57,529 nt of DNA from UBA1822 sp963634795 (GCA_963634795.1 CAVHDO010000002.1:1-57529), one strand, 5' to 3'. Shown: positions 22,865 to 31,897, counted from the first letter of the stretch. Numbers and translations: made by a program. The notes: generated by a model not told the origin, from the sequence alone.

Positions 22865-25720
22865 ATGGAAAAAGGAATTGTGATCCGGGGCGCCCGGCAG
22901 AATAATTTGAAGAATATTAATTTGGAATTGCCGCGGAACAAGCTGATTGTGTTTTCCGGTTTGTCGGGCTCGGGGAAGTCGTCGCTGGCTTTCGATACGA
23001 TTTACGCGGAGGGGCAGCGGAAATATGTGGAGTCGCTCTCGGCGTATGCGCGGCAGTTTCTGGGGCAGATGAATAAGCCGGAGGTCGATAAGATTGAAGG
23101 GTTGTCGCCGGCGATTTCCATCGATCAGAAATCGACGAGCCACAATCCGCGCTCCACGGTGGGGACGGTGACGGAGATTCACGATTATTTGCGCATGCTG
23201 TACGCGCACGCGAGCCGAGCTTTCTGTCCTTCCTGCGGGCGTCCGATCACGCGGCAGGCGCCGGATCAAATTGTCGATGAGTTGATGAAACTGCCGGAAG
23301 GGACGAAGTTGCTCCTCTTGGGACCGGTCGCGGTGGCGAAAAAAGGGACGCACAAAAAACTGATCGAAGAATTGCAAAAGCAGGGGTATGTGCGCCTGCG
23401 GGCGGACGGCACGGTGTATGAAATTTCGGAAGTCCCGGAGCTGGAAAAGAATAAGAAACACACGGTCGAGGTCGTCGTCGATCGTCTCGTGGTGCGGAAA
23501 GAAATGGCGTCGCGTCTGGCGGATTCCGTGGAAACGGCGCTGAAATTGGGCGACGGTCTCATGGTCGCGCATATTTTGGGCGAAAAAGATTTGCTTTTCA
23601 GTACGCATTTTGCGTGCCCGGAATGCGGTATTTCTTTGCCGAAGGCCGAGCCGCGCATTTTTTCTTTCAACAATCCTTTCGGCGCCTGTCCGGCCTGCAT
23701 GGGGCTGGGCTCGTCGCTGGAGGTGGATTTTGCGCGCGTGCTGCCGGATCGGTCCATGCCGTTTCGGTTGGGCGCGATTCGCTCGTTTCCCGTGAACGGG
23801 GAAAGCTGGCTGTATCGGCAGCTCGGCGGTTTCCTTTCGTCGCAGGGGCTGACGATGGACGCGTGCTACGACGATTTGTCGGCGGAAGCGAAGAAAATTT
23901 TGGAAAACGGCGGCGGCGAAGCGTTTGATTTCGAGTACGAAAATATGCGCGGAGAGCGGAAAACATATCATCGCGTGTTTGAAGGGCTCGTGCCGATGGT
24001 GAAGCGTCGCTACGAAGAGGCGTTTACGGATAAAATGAAGGAGGAGCTCGCGGAATATCTCGTAGAGAAACCGTGTCCCACCTGTCACGGCGCGCGGCTT
24101 TGTCCGGAGAGCTTGGCGTTTCGCGTGGGCGGTCTGTCGATTGCGGAGGTCTCGGATTTGTCCGTGACACGGCTGATCGAATTTTTGAGCCATGTCGATT
24201 TCACGGAAAAAGAAGCGAAAATTGCGGACCAAATTTTGAAGGAAATTTTGGCGCGATTGACGTTTCTGGAAAATGTGGGGCTGGATTATCTCACGCTGTC
24301 GCGGAGCGCGTCGTCTCTTTCGGGCGGTGAGGCGCAGCGGATTCGGCTGGCGACGCAAATCGGATCGGGTCTCGTCGGCGTGCTTTACATTTTGGACGAG
24401 CCGTCCATCGGCCTCCATCAGCGGGACAATGACAAATTGCTCGCCACGCTGAAAAATATGCGCGACATCGGAAATACATTGATTGTCGTCGAGCATGACG
24501 AAGACACGATTCGCGCGGCGGATTGGATTGTGGACATCGGGCCGGGCGCGGGGGAAGCCGGCGGCTACGTCGTCGCGTCCGGGCAAGTTTCCGACATCGA
24601 AAAAGTGAAAGAATCGTACACGGGTCAGTATCTTTCAGGCGAAAAATACATTCCGCTGCCTCGTGAGCGCAAGAAAGGAAACGGGCTTTTCATCAAAATT
24701 ATCGGCGCGTCCGAGCACAATCTGAAGCACATCGACGTGTCCATTCCGCTCGGCGCGTTTACGGTCGTCACGGGCGAATCGGGCAGCGGGAAATCGACGC
24801 TCGTGAATGATATTCTTTTCCGCGGATTGTCGAATATGAAAAATCGGACGTATTATCGCATGGGACAATTCGAGAAAATTTTGGGCGGCGAATACATCGA
24901 CAAAATCATCGACATCGATCAGCAGCCTATCGGCCGCACGCCGCGCTCCAATCCGGCGACCTATACCGGCGTTTTCAATGACATCCGCGAGCTCTACAGC
25001 CAGACGCCGGAAGCGAAAATGCGCGGCTACAAGCCGGGGCGGTTCAGTTTCAATGTACGGGGCGGGCGTTGTGAGACTTGCCACGGAGACGGCATTTTGA
25101 AAATTGAAATGCAATTTCTGTCCGATGTGTACGTGCCGTGCGAGACGTGCCACGGCGCGCGTTACAATCGGGAGACGTTGCAGGTCACGTACAAAGGGAA
25201 AAATATTTCCGATGTCCTCAATATGACGGTCGATGAAGCGATTTCTTTTTTTGACGCGCATCCGAAAATTTTGAAAAAATTGGAAACGCTGGCGGAAGTG
25301 GGGCTGGGTTACATTCGCCTCGGGCAGCCGGCGACGACGATGTCCGGCGGGGAAGCGCAACGCGTGAAATTGGCGACGGAGCTCCTTCGTCGCGCCACCG
25401 GCGGAACCTTGTACATTTTGGACGAGCCGACGACGGGACTCCACAGCGAAGACATTCGAAAACTGTTGCAAATTTTGCGGCGCCTGGTCGATCAGGGAAA
25501 TACGGTCGTCGTGATTGAGCACAATCTGGACGTCGCCAAAGTCGCCGATTACATGATTGATTTGGGGCCGGAAGGCGGCGAGCGCGGCGGCGAAGTGATT
25601 GCGACGGGGACGCCGGAAGAAATTTGCAAAGAGCCGCGTTCGTACACCGGACAATATTTGAAACCGATCATCAAGCGCACGCGGGCTTTAATGGAGAAAC
25701 ATCATGATCGCGGTGAATGA
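22865..25720 (+). CDS. uvrA: Excinuclease ABC subunit A
   Basis: A 951-residue ATPase that finds DNA damage and loads UvrB. It is an ABC protein with two nucleotide-binding domains: Walker A GLSGSGKSSLAFDT near residue 35 and GESGSGKSTLVNDI near 640. Signature motifs are SLSGGEAQRIRLA and TMSGGEAQRVKLA. Zinc modules are CPSCGRP with CPECG/CPACMG in the first half and CETCHGDG with CETCHG in the second. Length is standard. The ATG follows AAAAGGAACGAT. The end overlaps uvrC by 17 bases. Confidence 0.97.
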   Translation: MEKGIVIRGARQNNLKNINLELPRNKLIVFSGLSGSGKSSLAFDTIYAEGQRKYVESLSAYARQFLGQMNKPEVDKIEGLSPAISIDQKSTSHNPRSTVGTVTEIHDYLRMLYAHASRAFCPSCGRPITRQAPDQIVDELMKLPEGTKLLLLGPVAVAKKGTHKKLIEELQKQGYVRLRADGTVYEISEVPELEKNKKHTVEVVVDRLVVRKEMASRLADSVETALKLGDGLMVAHILGEKDLLFSTHFACPECGISLPKAEPRIFSFNNPFGACPACMGLGSSLEVDFARVLPDRSMPFRLGAIRSFPVNGESWLYRQLGGFLSSQGLTMDACYDDLSAEAKKILENGGGEAFDFEYENMRGERKTYHRVFEGLVPMVKRRYEEAFTDKMKEELAEYLVEKPCPTCHGARLCPESLAFRVGGLSIAEVSDLSVTRLIEFLSHVDFTEKEAKIADQILKEILARLTFLENVGLDYLTLSRSASSLSGGEAQRIRLATQIGSGLVGVLYILDEPSIGLHQRDNDKLLATLKNMRDIGNTLIVVEHDEDTIRAADWIVDIGPGAGEAGGYVVASGQVSDIEKVKESYTGQYLSGEKYIPLPRERKKGNGLFIKIIGASEHNLKHIDVSIPLGAFTVVTGESGSGKSTLVNDILFRGLSNMKNRTYYRMGQFEKILGGEYIDKIIDIDQQPIGRTPRSNPATYTGVFNDIRELYSQTPEAKMRGYKPGRFSFNVRGGRCETCHGDGILKIEMQFLSDVYVPCETCHGARYNRETLQVTYKGKNISDVLNMTVDEAISFFDAHPKILKKLETLAEVGLGYIRLGQPATTMSGGEAQRVKLATELLRRATGGTLYILDEPTTGLHSEDIRKLLQILRRLVDQGNTVVVIEHNLDVAKVADYMIDLGPEGGERGGEVIATGTPEEICKEPRSYTGQYLKPIIKRTRALMEKHHDRGE

Positions 25721-27572
25721 CGATATCCGTGCCAAAGTCGAGGCGCTTCCGACCTGTCCCGGCGTGTATCGCTGGAAGGACAAAAACGGAAAAGTCATTT
25801 ACGTCGGCAAAGCGGTGAATCTCAAAAATCGCGTCCGTTCCTATGTGCGCGAAGACAAAAACCGCTCGCCGAAAGTGGCCGCCATGATGCGCCACGCCGA
25901 AGACCTCGACATCACGATGACGGAAACGGAGATGGAGGCTTTGATTTTGGAATGCAGTCTCATCAAAGAGTTGCATCCGAAATACAATATTTCCCTTCGC
26001 GACGACAAAAGTTATCCGTACCTCAAAATTACAAAAGAAGAATGGCCGCGGATGTTTATCACAAGAAATATCAAGCGGGAGGACGGCGCACGGTATTTCG
26101 GTCCTTTCACCGATGTGGGCGGGCTGAAAGAAACGCTCCGCCTTTTGCGTGCGGAATATCCGATTCGCACCTGCCGCAGCATGAAGGTAGCGCGGCCGTG
26201 TCTGCAATATCATCTCGGCTATTGCGCCGCGCCCTGTCACGGTCTTTGCAACAAAGAAGAATACGCCGACATCGTGCGCGGCATTTCCGATATTTTCGAA
26301 GGACGTTCCACGGCTCTCGCCACGCGTCTCAAAAAAGAAATGGAAGCGGCCGCAGAGGCGTTGGATTTTGAAACGGCGGCCAAGCTGCGCGATCGATTGC
26401 AGGCGGTCAGAAGCGTGCAGCAAAGGCAGCACATCGTCGCGCAGGCCGGCGATTTCGACGTAATCGGACTCGCGCGGGACGGGCGGCACACGGCGCTGGA
26501 AATTTTTTATATTCGCTACGGTCGCATGATCGGAAAAGAAAATTACAGCATTCCCGACATGGAAGGCGAGACGGACGCGGCATTGCTGGCCGGATTTTTG
26601 AAAGAATTTTACGGCGCGGATGCTGTTTCCGTGCCCAAAGAAATTTTGGTGCCGCATCTGCCCGAGGACGCGGCGCTGTTGGCGGATTGGCTGGGACGCG
26701 GACGCGGCGGCGCGGTGCGGCTTTATGTGCCGGAGCGCGGTTTCAAAAAACGTCTCACGGACATGGCGGCGGCTAACGCGGCGAAATATTTGGCCGATAA
26801 AAAATTGCAATGGGAATATCGGGAAGCGCGCGAAAGTGCCGCCCCGGCGAGATTGAAAGAATTGTTGCGCCTGCCGCGCCTTCCCGAGCGCATGGAATGT
26901 TTCGACATTTCTCACAACCAAGGCGCGGAAACGGTCGCTTCGATGGTCGTTTTCGAGAGCGGACGCCCGGCGAAAAGCGAGTATCGGAAATTCAAATTGC
27001 AGACGACGCAGGGGACGCCGGACGATTTCAAATCCATGGCCGAGGTGATGGCGCGGCGCTACGGACACGAAAAGGATTGGCCGGAGCCGGATCTCATCGT
27101 CTTGGATGGCGGATTGGGGCAGCTTCACGCGGCGCTTCCGGTCATTCGGAGTTGCGGCGTCACGGCGCCGGTCATCGGGCTGGCAAAGCGCATGGAAGAA
27201 ATTTACACGGAGGCGTCCGATGCGCCTGTCATCTTGGATCCGCACGAGCTGGCGCTGCTTCTTTTGCAATCCATTCGCGACGAAGCGCACCGTTTCGTAA
27301 TTACGTATCACAGAAAGTGGACGGTCAAGCGGAATGCGGAATCGTTGCTGGATCACATCCCGGGCATCGGTGCGACGAGAAGAAACGCGCTGTGGCGGGC
27401 GTTTCGTTCACTGGATGAAATGGAAAAGGCCGGCGTGGAAGAGTTGTCGCGCGTGAAAGGGATGAATCGTCCGGCAGCGGAAGCGCTGTATCGTTTCCTG
27501 CAAATGACGAAGGATGAGAAACAGAATTTTTTGGCGAATGGCGATGCGAAACCGGAAGGAGAGCTGACATGA
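25704..27572 (+). CDS. uvrC: Excinuclease ABC subunit C
   Basis: A 622-residue nuclease that makes both incisions around a UvrB-marked lesion. The N-terminal GIY-YIG domain reads GVYRWKDKNGKVIYVGKA. A Cys-rich segment follows (ARPCLQYHLGYCAAPCHG, near 154-172). A UVR-like segment (RLKKEMEAAAEALDFETAAK) binds UvrB. The RNase-H-like domain carries CFDISHNQG and LIVLDGGLGQL. Tandem helix-hairpin-helix elements close the protein (HIPGIGATRRNALW). The start at 25704 lies within uvrA, preceded by GGAG, so the pair is translationally coupled. Confidence 0.96.
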   Translation: MIAVNDDIRAKVEALPTCPGVYRWKDKNGKVIYVGKAVNLKNRVRSYVREDKNRSPKVAAMMRHAEDLDITMTETEMEALILECSLIKELHPKYNISLRDDKSYPYLKITKEEWPRMFITRNIKREDGARYFGPFTDVGGLKETLRLLRAEYPIRTCRSMKVARPCLQYHLGYCAAPCHGLCNKEEYADIVRGISDIFEGRSTALATRLKKEMEAAAEALDFETAAKLRDRLQAVRSVQQRQHIVAQAGDFDVIGLARDGRHTALEIFYIRYGRMIGKENYSIPDMEGETDAALLAGFLKEFYGADAVSVPKEILVPHLPEDAALLADWLGRGRGGAVRLYVPERGFKKRLTDMAAANAAKYLADKKLQWEYREARESAAPARLKELLRLPRLPERMECFDISHNQGAETVASMVVFESGRPAKSEYRKFKLQTTQGTPDDFKSMAEVMARRYGHEKDWPEPDLIVLDGGLGQLHAALPVIRSCGVTAPVIGLAKRMEEIYTEASDAPVILDPHELALLLLQSIRDEAHRFVITYHRKWTVKRNAESLLDHIPGIGATRRNALWRAFRSLDEMEKAGVEELSRVKGMNRPAAEALYRFLQMTKDEKQNFLANGDAKPEGELT

Positions 27573-28108
27573 AAAAATTATTTTTGTTTCTGTTGCTGCT
27601 CGGCGTCGGCGCGGGTGCGGGTTTTCTGTGGGCGGATTCTGTGCTTGCGCCGGAGAAAGAGGCGCTCGCGGCGGCGGAAGAAAGAGTCGTGGTAGCGGCA
27701 CGCGCGCGGGCGGAGTACGTCCCGGATCTTTGCCGAGAGCTGAAAAGTTTTTCTTCGAACGAAGCGGCGACGCGGCAGGAAGCGGAAGAGGCAGCCCAAG
27801 CGATTTTGGCGGCCAAGACGGTGAAAGAGATGCGCGAGCCGAATGAAAAATTATCTTCCGCTTTCGGCACGCTTCTCTTGGCGTCGGATCGATATACCTA
27901 TCTCACGGCGCGCGAAGAATTTCAGGAGCTGAAGACATCGCTGGCAGCGGCGGAAAATCAATTGACCGTGAGTAGGGCCGCCTACAATCGCGCCGCCGAT
28001 GCGTACAACGGGACGCTCCGAAAATTTCCCGTATCTCTTTTCGCCCATCTTTTGGGATACGAGAGCGCGGAGAGAATGGGACGCTGGCAAACCGGCGTTT
28101 CCGAATAA
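27569..28108 (+). CDS. LemA-family membrane-anchored protein
   Basis: A 179-residue protein with an N-terminal helix (LFLFLLLLGVGAGAGFLWA) and an extracytoplasmic helical bundle. The LemA hallmark AAYNRAADAYNGTLRKFP, followed by an Ala/Gly/Tyr segment, lies at about 133-165. The function of the family is poorly defined. The start overlaps the uvrC stop (ATGA), so it is in the uvr transcript, with no obvious functional link. It is shorter at the C-terminus than many LemA proteins. Confidence 0.82.
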   Translation: MKKLFLFLLLLGVGAGAGFLWADSVLAPEKEALAAAEERVVVAARARAEYVPDLCRELKSFSSNEAATRQEAEEAAQAILAAKTVKEMREPNEKLSSAFGTLLLASDRYTYLTAREEFQELKTSLAAAENQLTVSRAAYNRAADAYNGTLRKFPVSLFAHLLGYESAERMGRWQTGVSE

Positions 28109-28118
28109 AAACGGCAAC

Positions 28119-28154
28119 AAAAAAACACACTCGTTTTGATGAGTGTGTTTTTTT
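28119..28154. terminator. Bidirectional terminator between lemA and rpmF
   Basis: AAAAAAACACACTC and GAGTGTGTTTTTTT form a 14-bp stem with A and T tracts on both sides, serving the convergent genes. Confidence 0.92.
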
Positions 28155-28161
28155 GCGTTCC

Positions 28162-28347
28162 TCAGTCTTCGGTTTTGGCCGCGACGACGGATCTTCCTTT
28201 GTAGAAACCGCAAATCGGGCAGACGCGATGAGGCATTTTCATTTCGTGGCACTGCGGGCATTCGACGAGCCCCGGTACCGTCAGTTTCCAATTCGCACGT
28301 CTTTTGTCGCGACGCGCTCTTGAACTTTTATTCTTGGGAGCCGGCAT
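28162..28347 (-). CDS. rpmF: 50S ribosomal protein L32
   Basis: A 61-residue ribosomal protein of the zinc-binding form. It starts MPAPKNKSSRARRDKRRANW and carries four cysteines as CPQC and CPIC (ECPQCHEMKMPHRVCPICGF). It is preceded by TAAGGAGGTGCAAAC and its own strong promoter. Unlike many Firmicutes, no DUF177 (YceD) gene sits directly upstream; a PadR regulator gene does. Confidence 0.96.
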   Translation of the reverse strand: MPAPKNKSSRARRDKRRANWKLTVPGLVECPQCHEMKMPHRVCPICGFYKGRSVVAAKTED

Positions 28348-28426
28348 GTTTGCACCTCCTTACTGACAGGCAAACGATTTCGTAAGATTCTCGAAGATAC
28401 CTCCGAGAAAAAATATTAACTCAGAC

Positions 28427-28455
28427 ATTATACGTGGCGGCGCCGAGTTTGTCAA
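28427..28455 (-). promoter_or_regulatory. Promoter of rpmF
   Basis: On the minus strand TTGACA (28455-28450), 17-bp spacer, TATAAT (28432-28427). The leader of about 75 nt includes a TCTCG/CGAGA hairpin. Confidence 0.9.
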
Positions 28456-28465
28456 ACAGCGCTTT

Positions 28466-28855
28466 TCATTTCGGCGCAAATTCCGATTCGATGGCATTGA
28501 TTAAGTTTTGAAGATTTTGCGTCCATGCGAGGACTTGTGTTTTCATATACGGAAGGGAAGCCACACCTTTTTCCGTGATGTGATAGATGCGTTTGCTGCG
28601 TTTGTCCGGAGAGAGCCACCGGCTTTCCACAAATTTGTGCTCTTCCAAAAAATGCAAGACGGGATACATTTCATTCGGATTCGGGCGGTATGCAAATTCT
28701 GTCAGCGCAAAAATCTGCCGCTCGATTTGGTTTCCGTAGCTGTCGGCGTGCAGCAATGCGTTTAGGACAAAGGTTGCTGCCAAAAGCCGTTTCCATTGAC
28801 GACGCTCAACCAGCTCATCGATTTCTCGTTTGCTCTTATCGAAAAAAATATCCAT
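28466..28855 (-). CDS. PadR-family transcriptional regulator
   Basis: A 129-residue winged-helix protein of PadR type, usually a repressor of a neighbouring transporter or stress gene. The DNA-binding domain spans about 20-100: AATFVLNALLHADSYGNQIE, then FAYRPNPNEMYPVLHFLEEH (recognition helix region) and the wing LSPDKRSKRIYHITEKG. A C-terminal helix for dimerisation follows. It is divergent from the ABC substrate-binding protein gene and upstream of rpmF. Its target cannot be read from the sequence; self-regulation and control of the divergent gene are plausible. Confidence 0.85.
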   Translation of the reverse strand: MDIFFDKSKREIDELVERRQWKRLLAATFVLNALLHADSYGNQIERQIFALTEFAYRPNPNEMYPVLHFLEEHKFVESRWLSPDKRSKRIYHITEKGVASLPYMKTQVLAWTQNLQNLINAIESEFAPK

Positions 28856-28890
28856 GGCGAATGCCTCCTCGCTTTATTATTGATGAGTAT

Positions 28891-28919
28891 ATTATAAATG
28901 ATTCTTTTCCCGATGACAA
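28891..28919 (-). promoter_or_regulatory. Promoter of the padR gene
   Basis: On the minus strand TTGTCA (28919-28914), 17-bp spacer, TATAAT (28896-28891). Confidence 0.8.
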
Positions 28920-28956
28920 ATTTCGGAAACAAAGGTTCGGCAGGAGGAGATGGCTG

Positions 28957-28965
28957 TGGTATAAT
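28957..28965 (+). promoter_or_regulatory. Extended -10 promoter of the substrate-binding protein gene
   Basis: TGGTATAAT with TATAAT at 28960-28965 and no good -35 box. The leader is about 110 nt. It lies 38 bp from the divergent padR promoter. Confidence 0.65.
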
Positions 28966-29079
28966 AGGCCAATCAATCGAAGCGATGTTTCTTGGGAAAA
29001 GGAAACGGGGTCTTGGCGATTGACGAAATCGCGGAGATGCGGAAATTTTCGCGGAAATCATGGTAGGAGGATGAGAAGC

Positions 29080-30060
29080 ATGGAAGGAAAGAAATGGAAA
29101 AAAGCGGCGGTGCTGGCGGCGCTCGGCGCAGCGGTTTTGGGCGCGGTGGCCGGTTGCGGGACGACGGCCGACAGCGGAAAGATGAAGGTCGGGATTGTGC
29201 AAATCGTGCAGCATCCGGCGCTGGATGCGGCGAACCAAGGCTTTGTGAAGGCGCTGGAGGATCGCGGGCTTTCCGGAAAGATTGAAATCGATCAGCAAAA
29301 TGCGCAGGGCGATCAGTCCAATCTGCGCTCGATTGCGAATCGTTTCGTTTCCGGGAAATATAAATTGATTGGCGCGGTTTCCACGCCGGCGGCGCAGGCG
29401 ATGGCCAATGCGACGTCGGAGATTCCGATTGTTTGCACGGCGATTACGAATTACGAGACGGCCAAGCTGATGAAATCGGAGGCGGCGCCGGACGGCAATG
29501 TCACGGGGACGTCGGATCGCGGGCCGGTCGACAAAGAGGTCGCGCTCATTCGGGAAATTCAGCCGGACGCCAAGAGAATCGGCATTATTTACAATTCGAG
29601 TGAAATCAATTCCGTCATTCAGGCCGGAGAATTGAAGAAACTTTGCGAGCCGCTCGGGATTACGGTCGTGGAGCGCACGGTCAATTCCATCAATGACATT
29701 CAGCAGATTGCGGAAGCTTTCGTCGGCGATGTCGATGCGATTTACGTGCCGACGGACAATGTGGTCGCCAGTGCGATTCCGACGCTCATGAGTGTGGCGA
29801 ATGCCGCAAAGATTCCGGTGTACGGCGCGGAAGTGGGCCACGTGGAAAACGGCGTGTTGGCGTCCGAATCGATCAGCTACTATGACATCGGTTACCAAGC
29901 GGGTCAGATGGCGTCCGATATTTTGGAAGGGAAAAACGGGATCAAAGATCATCCGGTGGAAGCGGCGAAGTCTTCGACTTTGTATATCAATAAGGCGGAG
30001 GCGGAGTTGCTCGGCATTCAAATCCCGCAGTCGGTGCTGGATCGGGCGAAAATGATTTAA
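29080..30060 (+). CDS. ABC transporter substrate-binding lipoprotein (TrpX/PF04392-like)
   Basis: A 326-residue periplasmic-binding protein with a lipoprotein signal (AVLGAVAGC). The fold matches the ABC_sub_bind family: KVGIVQIVQHPALDAANQGF at the N-terminus, LIGAVSTPAAQAMANAT, RIGIIYNSSEINS and AIYVPTDNVVASAIPTLM. Relatives bind tryptophan, other amino acids or thiamine precursors; the ligand here is unknown. No permease or ATPase gene follows, so it is an orphan component. The ATG at 29080 was chosen because TAGGAGG ends 9 nt before it. The stop codon lies within a MITE-end sequence (30054-30072). Confidence 0.9.
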   Translation: MEGKKWKKAAVLAALGAAVLGAVAGCGTTADSGKMKVGIVQIVQHPALDAANQGFVKALEDRGLSGKIEIDQQNAQGDQSNLRSIANRFVSGKYKLIGAVSTPAAQAMANATSEIPIVCTAITNYETAKLMKSEAAPDGNVTGTSDRGPVDKEVALIREIQPDAKRIGIIYNSSEINSVIQAGELKKLCEPLGITVVERTVNSINDIQQIAEAFVGDVDAIYVPTDNVVASAIPTLMSVANAAKIPVYGAEVGHVENGVLASESISYYDIGYQAGQMASDILEGKNGIKDHPVEAAKSSTLYINKAEAELLGIQIPQSVLDRAKMI

Positions 30061-30072
30061 TCAGCGTTTCCT
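30054..30072 (+). repeat. Solo MITE terminal inverted repeat at the gene end
   Basis: GATTTAATCAGCGTTTCCT matches the right end of the MITE at 38603-38621 at 18 of 19 positions. The TAA inside it is the stop codon of the substrate-binding protein gene. No second end lies nearby, so this is a remnant. Confidence 0.7.
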
Positions 30073-30093
30073 TAAGACGAAGAAACGAAACAG

Positions 30094-30127
30094 AAAAACG
30101 GAGCTGATGAATGGCTTCGTTTTTTTG
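30094..30127 (+). terminator. Terminator after the substrate-binding protein gene
   Basis: AACGGAGC (30097) and GCTTCGTT (30114) pair with one G-T, followed by seven T. Confidence 0.8.
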
Positions 30128-30151
30128 TTGCGTAGAAAGATGCGGAAATGT

Positions 30152-30180
30152 TTGTACTTTTTGGGCGGATATGATAAAAT
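30152..30180 (+). promoter_or_regulatory. Promoter of tig
   Basis: TTGTAC (30152-30157), 17-bp spacer, TAAAAT (30175-30180) with a TGA extension before it. The leader is about 80 nt. Confidence 0.75.
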
Positions 30181-30267
30181 AACTTTTGCAATTTGTATCC
30201 GAAGAGAAAATTTGATACACGGAGCCGTGAGATTCTGGCTTCGGAAAGCAAGGAGGAAATTTTTATT

Positions 30268-31791
30268 ATGAACGTAAAAATTGAAGCGATCGATCAGCAT
30301 AAAGTGAAAATGACGGTCGAAGTCGGGGCGGAAGAAGTTCAGAAAGCTTTTAAGCGTGCCGTTTCCGATGTTTCTTCGCGCATTAATTTGAAGGGCTTCC
30401 GCAAAGGAAAGGCGCCGCGCAAAATTCTGGAGATGTACATCGGCAAGGACAGCCTTGCGGGCGAAGCGGAAAATATCCTGATCAATGATACATGGGGTCG
30501 CGCGCTCGACAATGAAAAATTGACGCCGGTGACGCGTCCCGAAGTGGAAACGACGAAATTTTCCGAAACGGAAGGCGCTGTCTATACGGCGACGTTCGTG
30601 AAAGAACCGGAAGTCACGCTCGGCGAATACAAAGGATTGTCCGTGCCGCACGAACATCCGGAAATTTCCGACGAAGCGGTCATGGAGCAGCTTGCGGAAG
30701 CGGCGAAGCAGAATGCCCGTCTGGAAGTCGCGGAAGGGGCGAAGCTCGCGAAGGGCGATTATGCCATCATCGATTTCAAGGGAACGGTGGACGGAAAAGA
30801 ATTTGCCGGCGGCGAAGGCAAGACCTATCCGTTGGAAATCGGATCCGAATCCTTCATTCCGGGCTTTGAGGATCAGCTGATCGGTCACAAAGCGGGCGAT
30901 GACGTGACGGTGAAGGTGTCGTTCCCGGAAGATTATTTCGTGAAAGATTTGGCCGGAAAGGATGCGGAATTTGCGACGCATATCAGCGATGTGAAGCGTA
31001 AAGTCATTCCGGAAATGAATGATGATTTCGCGAAATCCGTTTCCAAGTACGATACGCTGGAAGAATTGAAAGAAAGCTTGAAGCAGCAGATGCAGCTCCG
31101 TGCGTTGCAGACGGCGGAAGAAGCGTACCACAATGCGCTCGTCGATTTGGCCGTTTCTAATGCGAAAGTCGATGTGCCGGCGGAAATGACCGAGGCGCGC
31201 ATCGACGAGATGATTGAGGAAATGAAACTCAATGTCGAAGCGGGCGAAGGCCATTTTGACGAATACTTGAAGGCGATTGGGAAGACGGAAGCGGATTTGC
31301 GGAAGGATTACAGAGAGGCGGCCGAGGAGACGGTGCGCCAGGGTCTCGTCCTTTCGGCGATTGCGAAAGCCGAGGATCTCAAGGTCACGAATCAGGATCT
31401 CAATATGGAAGTCTACAGCATGGCGCATCAATTTGGTGCGGATCCCAAGGATGTCGTCAAGATTATTCGTCAGGAAAATCGCTTGAATATGTTGATTGCT
31501 TCCGTGACGCGCAAGAAGGCGGCGGCTTATATTTACGGCGCAGCCAAGAGAGAGGAAGAAGCCAAAGAGGCACCGGCGGAAGAGCCGAAGGCAGAAGAAA
31601 AGGAAACGAAGCCGAAGGCGACGAAGGCGAAAGCAACCAAGGCGAAGGAAACAGCGCCGAAGGAAGAAAAGCCGAAGGCCGCCAAGCCGAAAGCGACCAA
31701 AGCGAAGGAAACCGAAGAAAAGAAAACCGACGCCAAGGAAACCAAGCCGAAGACGACAAGAGCGAAGAAGACAAAAACCGAAGCAGAATAA
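30268..31791 (+). CDS. tig: Trigger factor with a long Lys/Ala/Glu/Thr-rich tail
   Basis: A 507-residue ribosome-associated chaperone and prolyl isomerase. The ribosome-binding loop is LKGFRKGKAPRKILEMYIG (about 44-62). The FKBP-type PPIase domain is at about 150-240 (GDYAIIDFKGTVDGKEFAGG, then ESFIPGFEDQLIGHKAGD). The helical chaperone arms run to about residue 430. The remaining 75 or so residues are a low-complexity tail of repeated KPKATKAKETAPKEEKPKAA-like units, unlike ordinary trigger factors of about 430 residues and reminiscent of histone-H1-like tails. The ATG at 30268 follows AAGGAGGAAAT. It precedes clpP and clpX, a common arrangement, with a terminator between. Confidence 0.94.
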   Translation: MNVKIEAIDQHKVKMTVEVGAEEVQKAFKRAVSDVSSRINLKGFRKGKAPRKILEMYIGKDSLAGEAENILINDTWGRALDNEKLTPVTRPEVETTKFSETEGAVYTATFVKEPEVTLGEYKGLSVPHEHPEISDEAVMEQLAEAAKQNARLEVAEGAKLAKGDYAIIDFKGTVDGKEFAGGEGKTYPLEIGSESFIPGFEDQLIGHKAGDDVTVKVSFPEDYFVKDLAGKDAEFATHISDVKRKVIPEMNDDFAKSVSKYDTLEELKESLKQQMQLRALQTAEEAYHNALVDLAVSNAKVDVPAEMTEARIDEMIEEMKLNVEAGEGHFDEYLKAIGKTEADLRKDYREAAEETVRQGLVLSAIAKAEDLKVTNQDLNMEVYSMAHQFGADPKDVVKIIRQENRLNMLIASVTRKKAAAYIYGAAKREEEAKEAPAEEPKAEEKETKPKATKAKATKAKETAPKEEKPKAAKPKATKAKETEEKKTDAKETKPKTTRAKKTKTEAE

Positions 31792-31802
31792 GGATACAAT
31801 TC

Positions 31803-31868
31803 AAAACCGCTGCAGACTCGTTTTTCTGAATGCCACCGAAAATTCAGATCGGGGGCAGCGGTTTTTCT
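31803..31868 (+). terminator. Terminator or attenuator between tig and clpP
   Basis: The outer stem AAAACCGCTGC / GCAGCGGTTTTT encloses an inner CTGAAT/ATTCAG hairpin. It ends about 30 nt before the clpP ATG, so it may also limit read-through into clpP. Confidence 0.82.
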
Positions 31869-31897
31869 TTTACCAAAGAAAGCGAAGGAGTGATTCG

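Noticed and set aside
28690..29079. Longer N-terminus for the substrate-binding lipoprotein
   Set aside because: It would run through the divergent PadR gene and both promoters; the lipoprotein signal begins right after the start at 29080.
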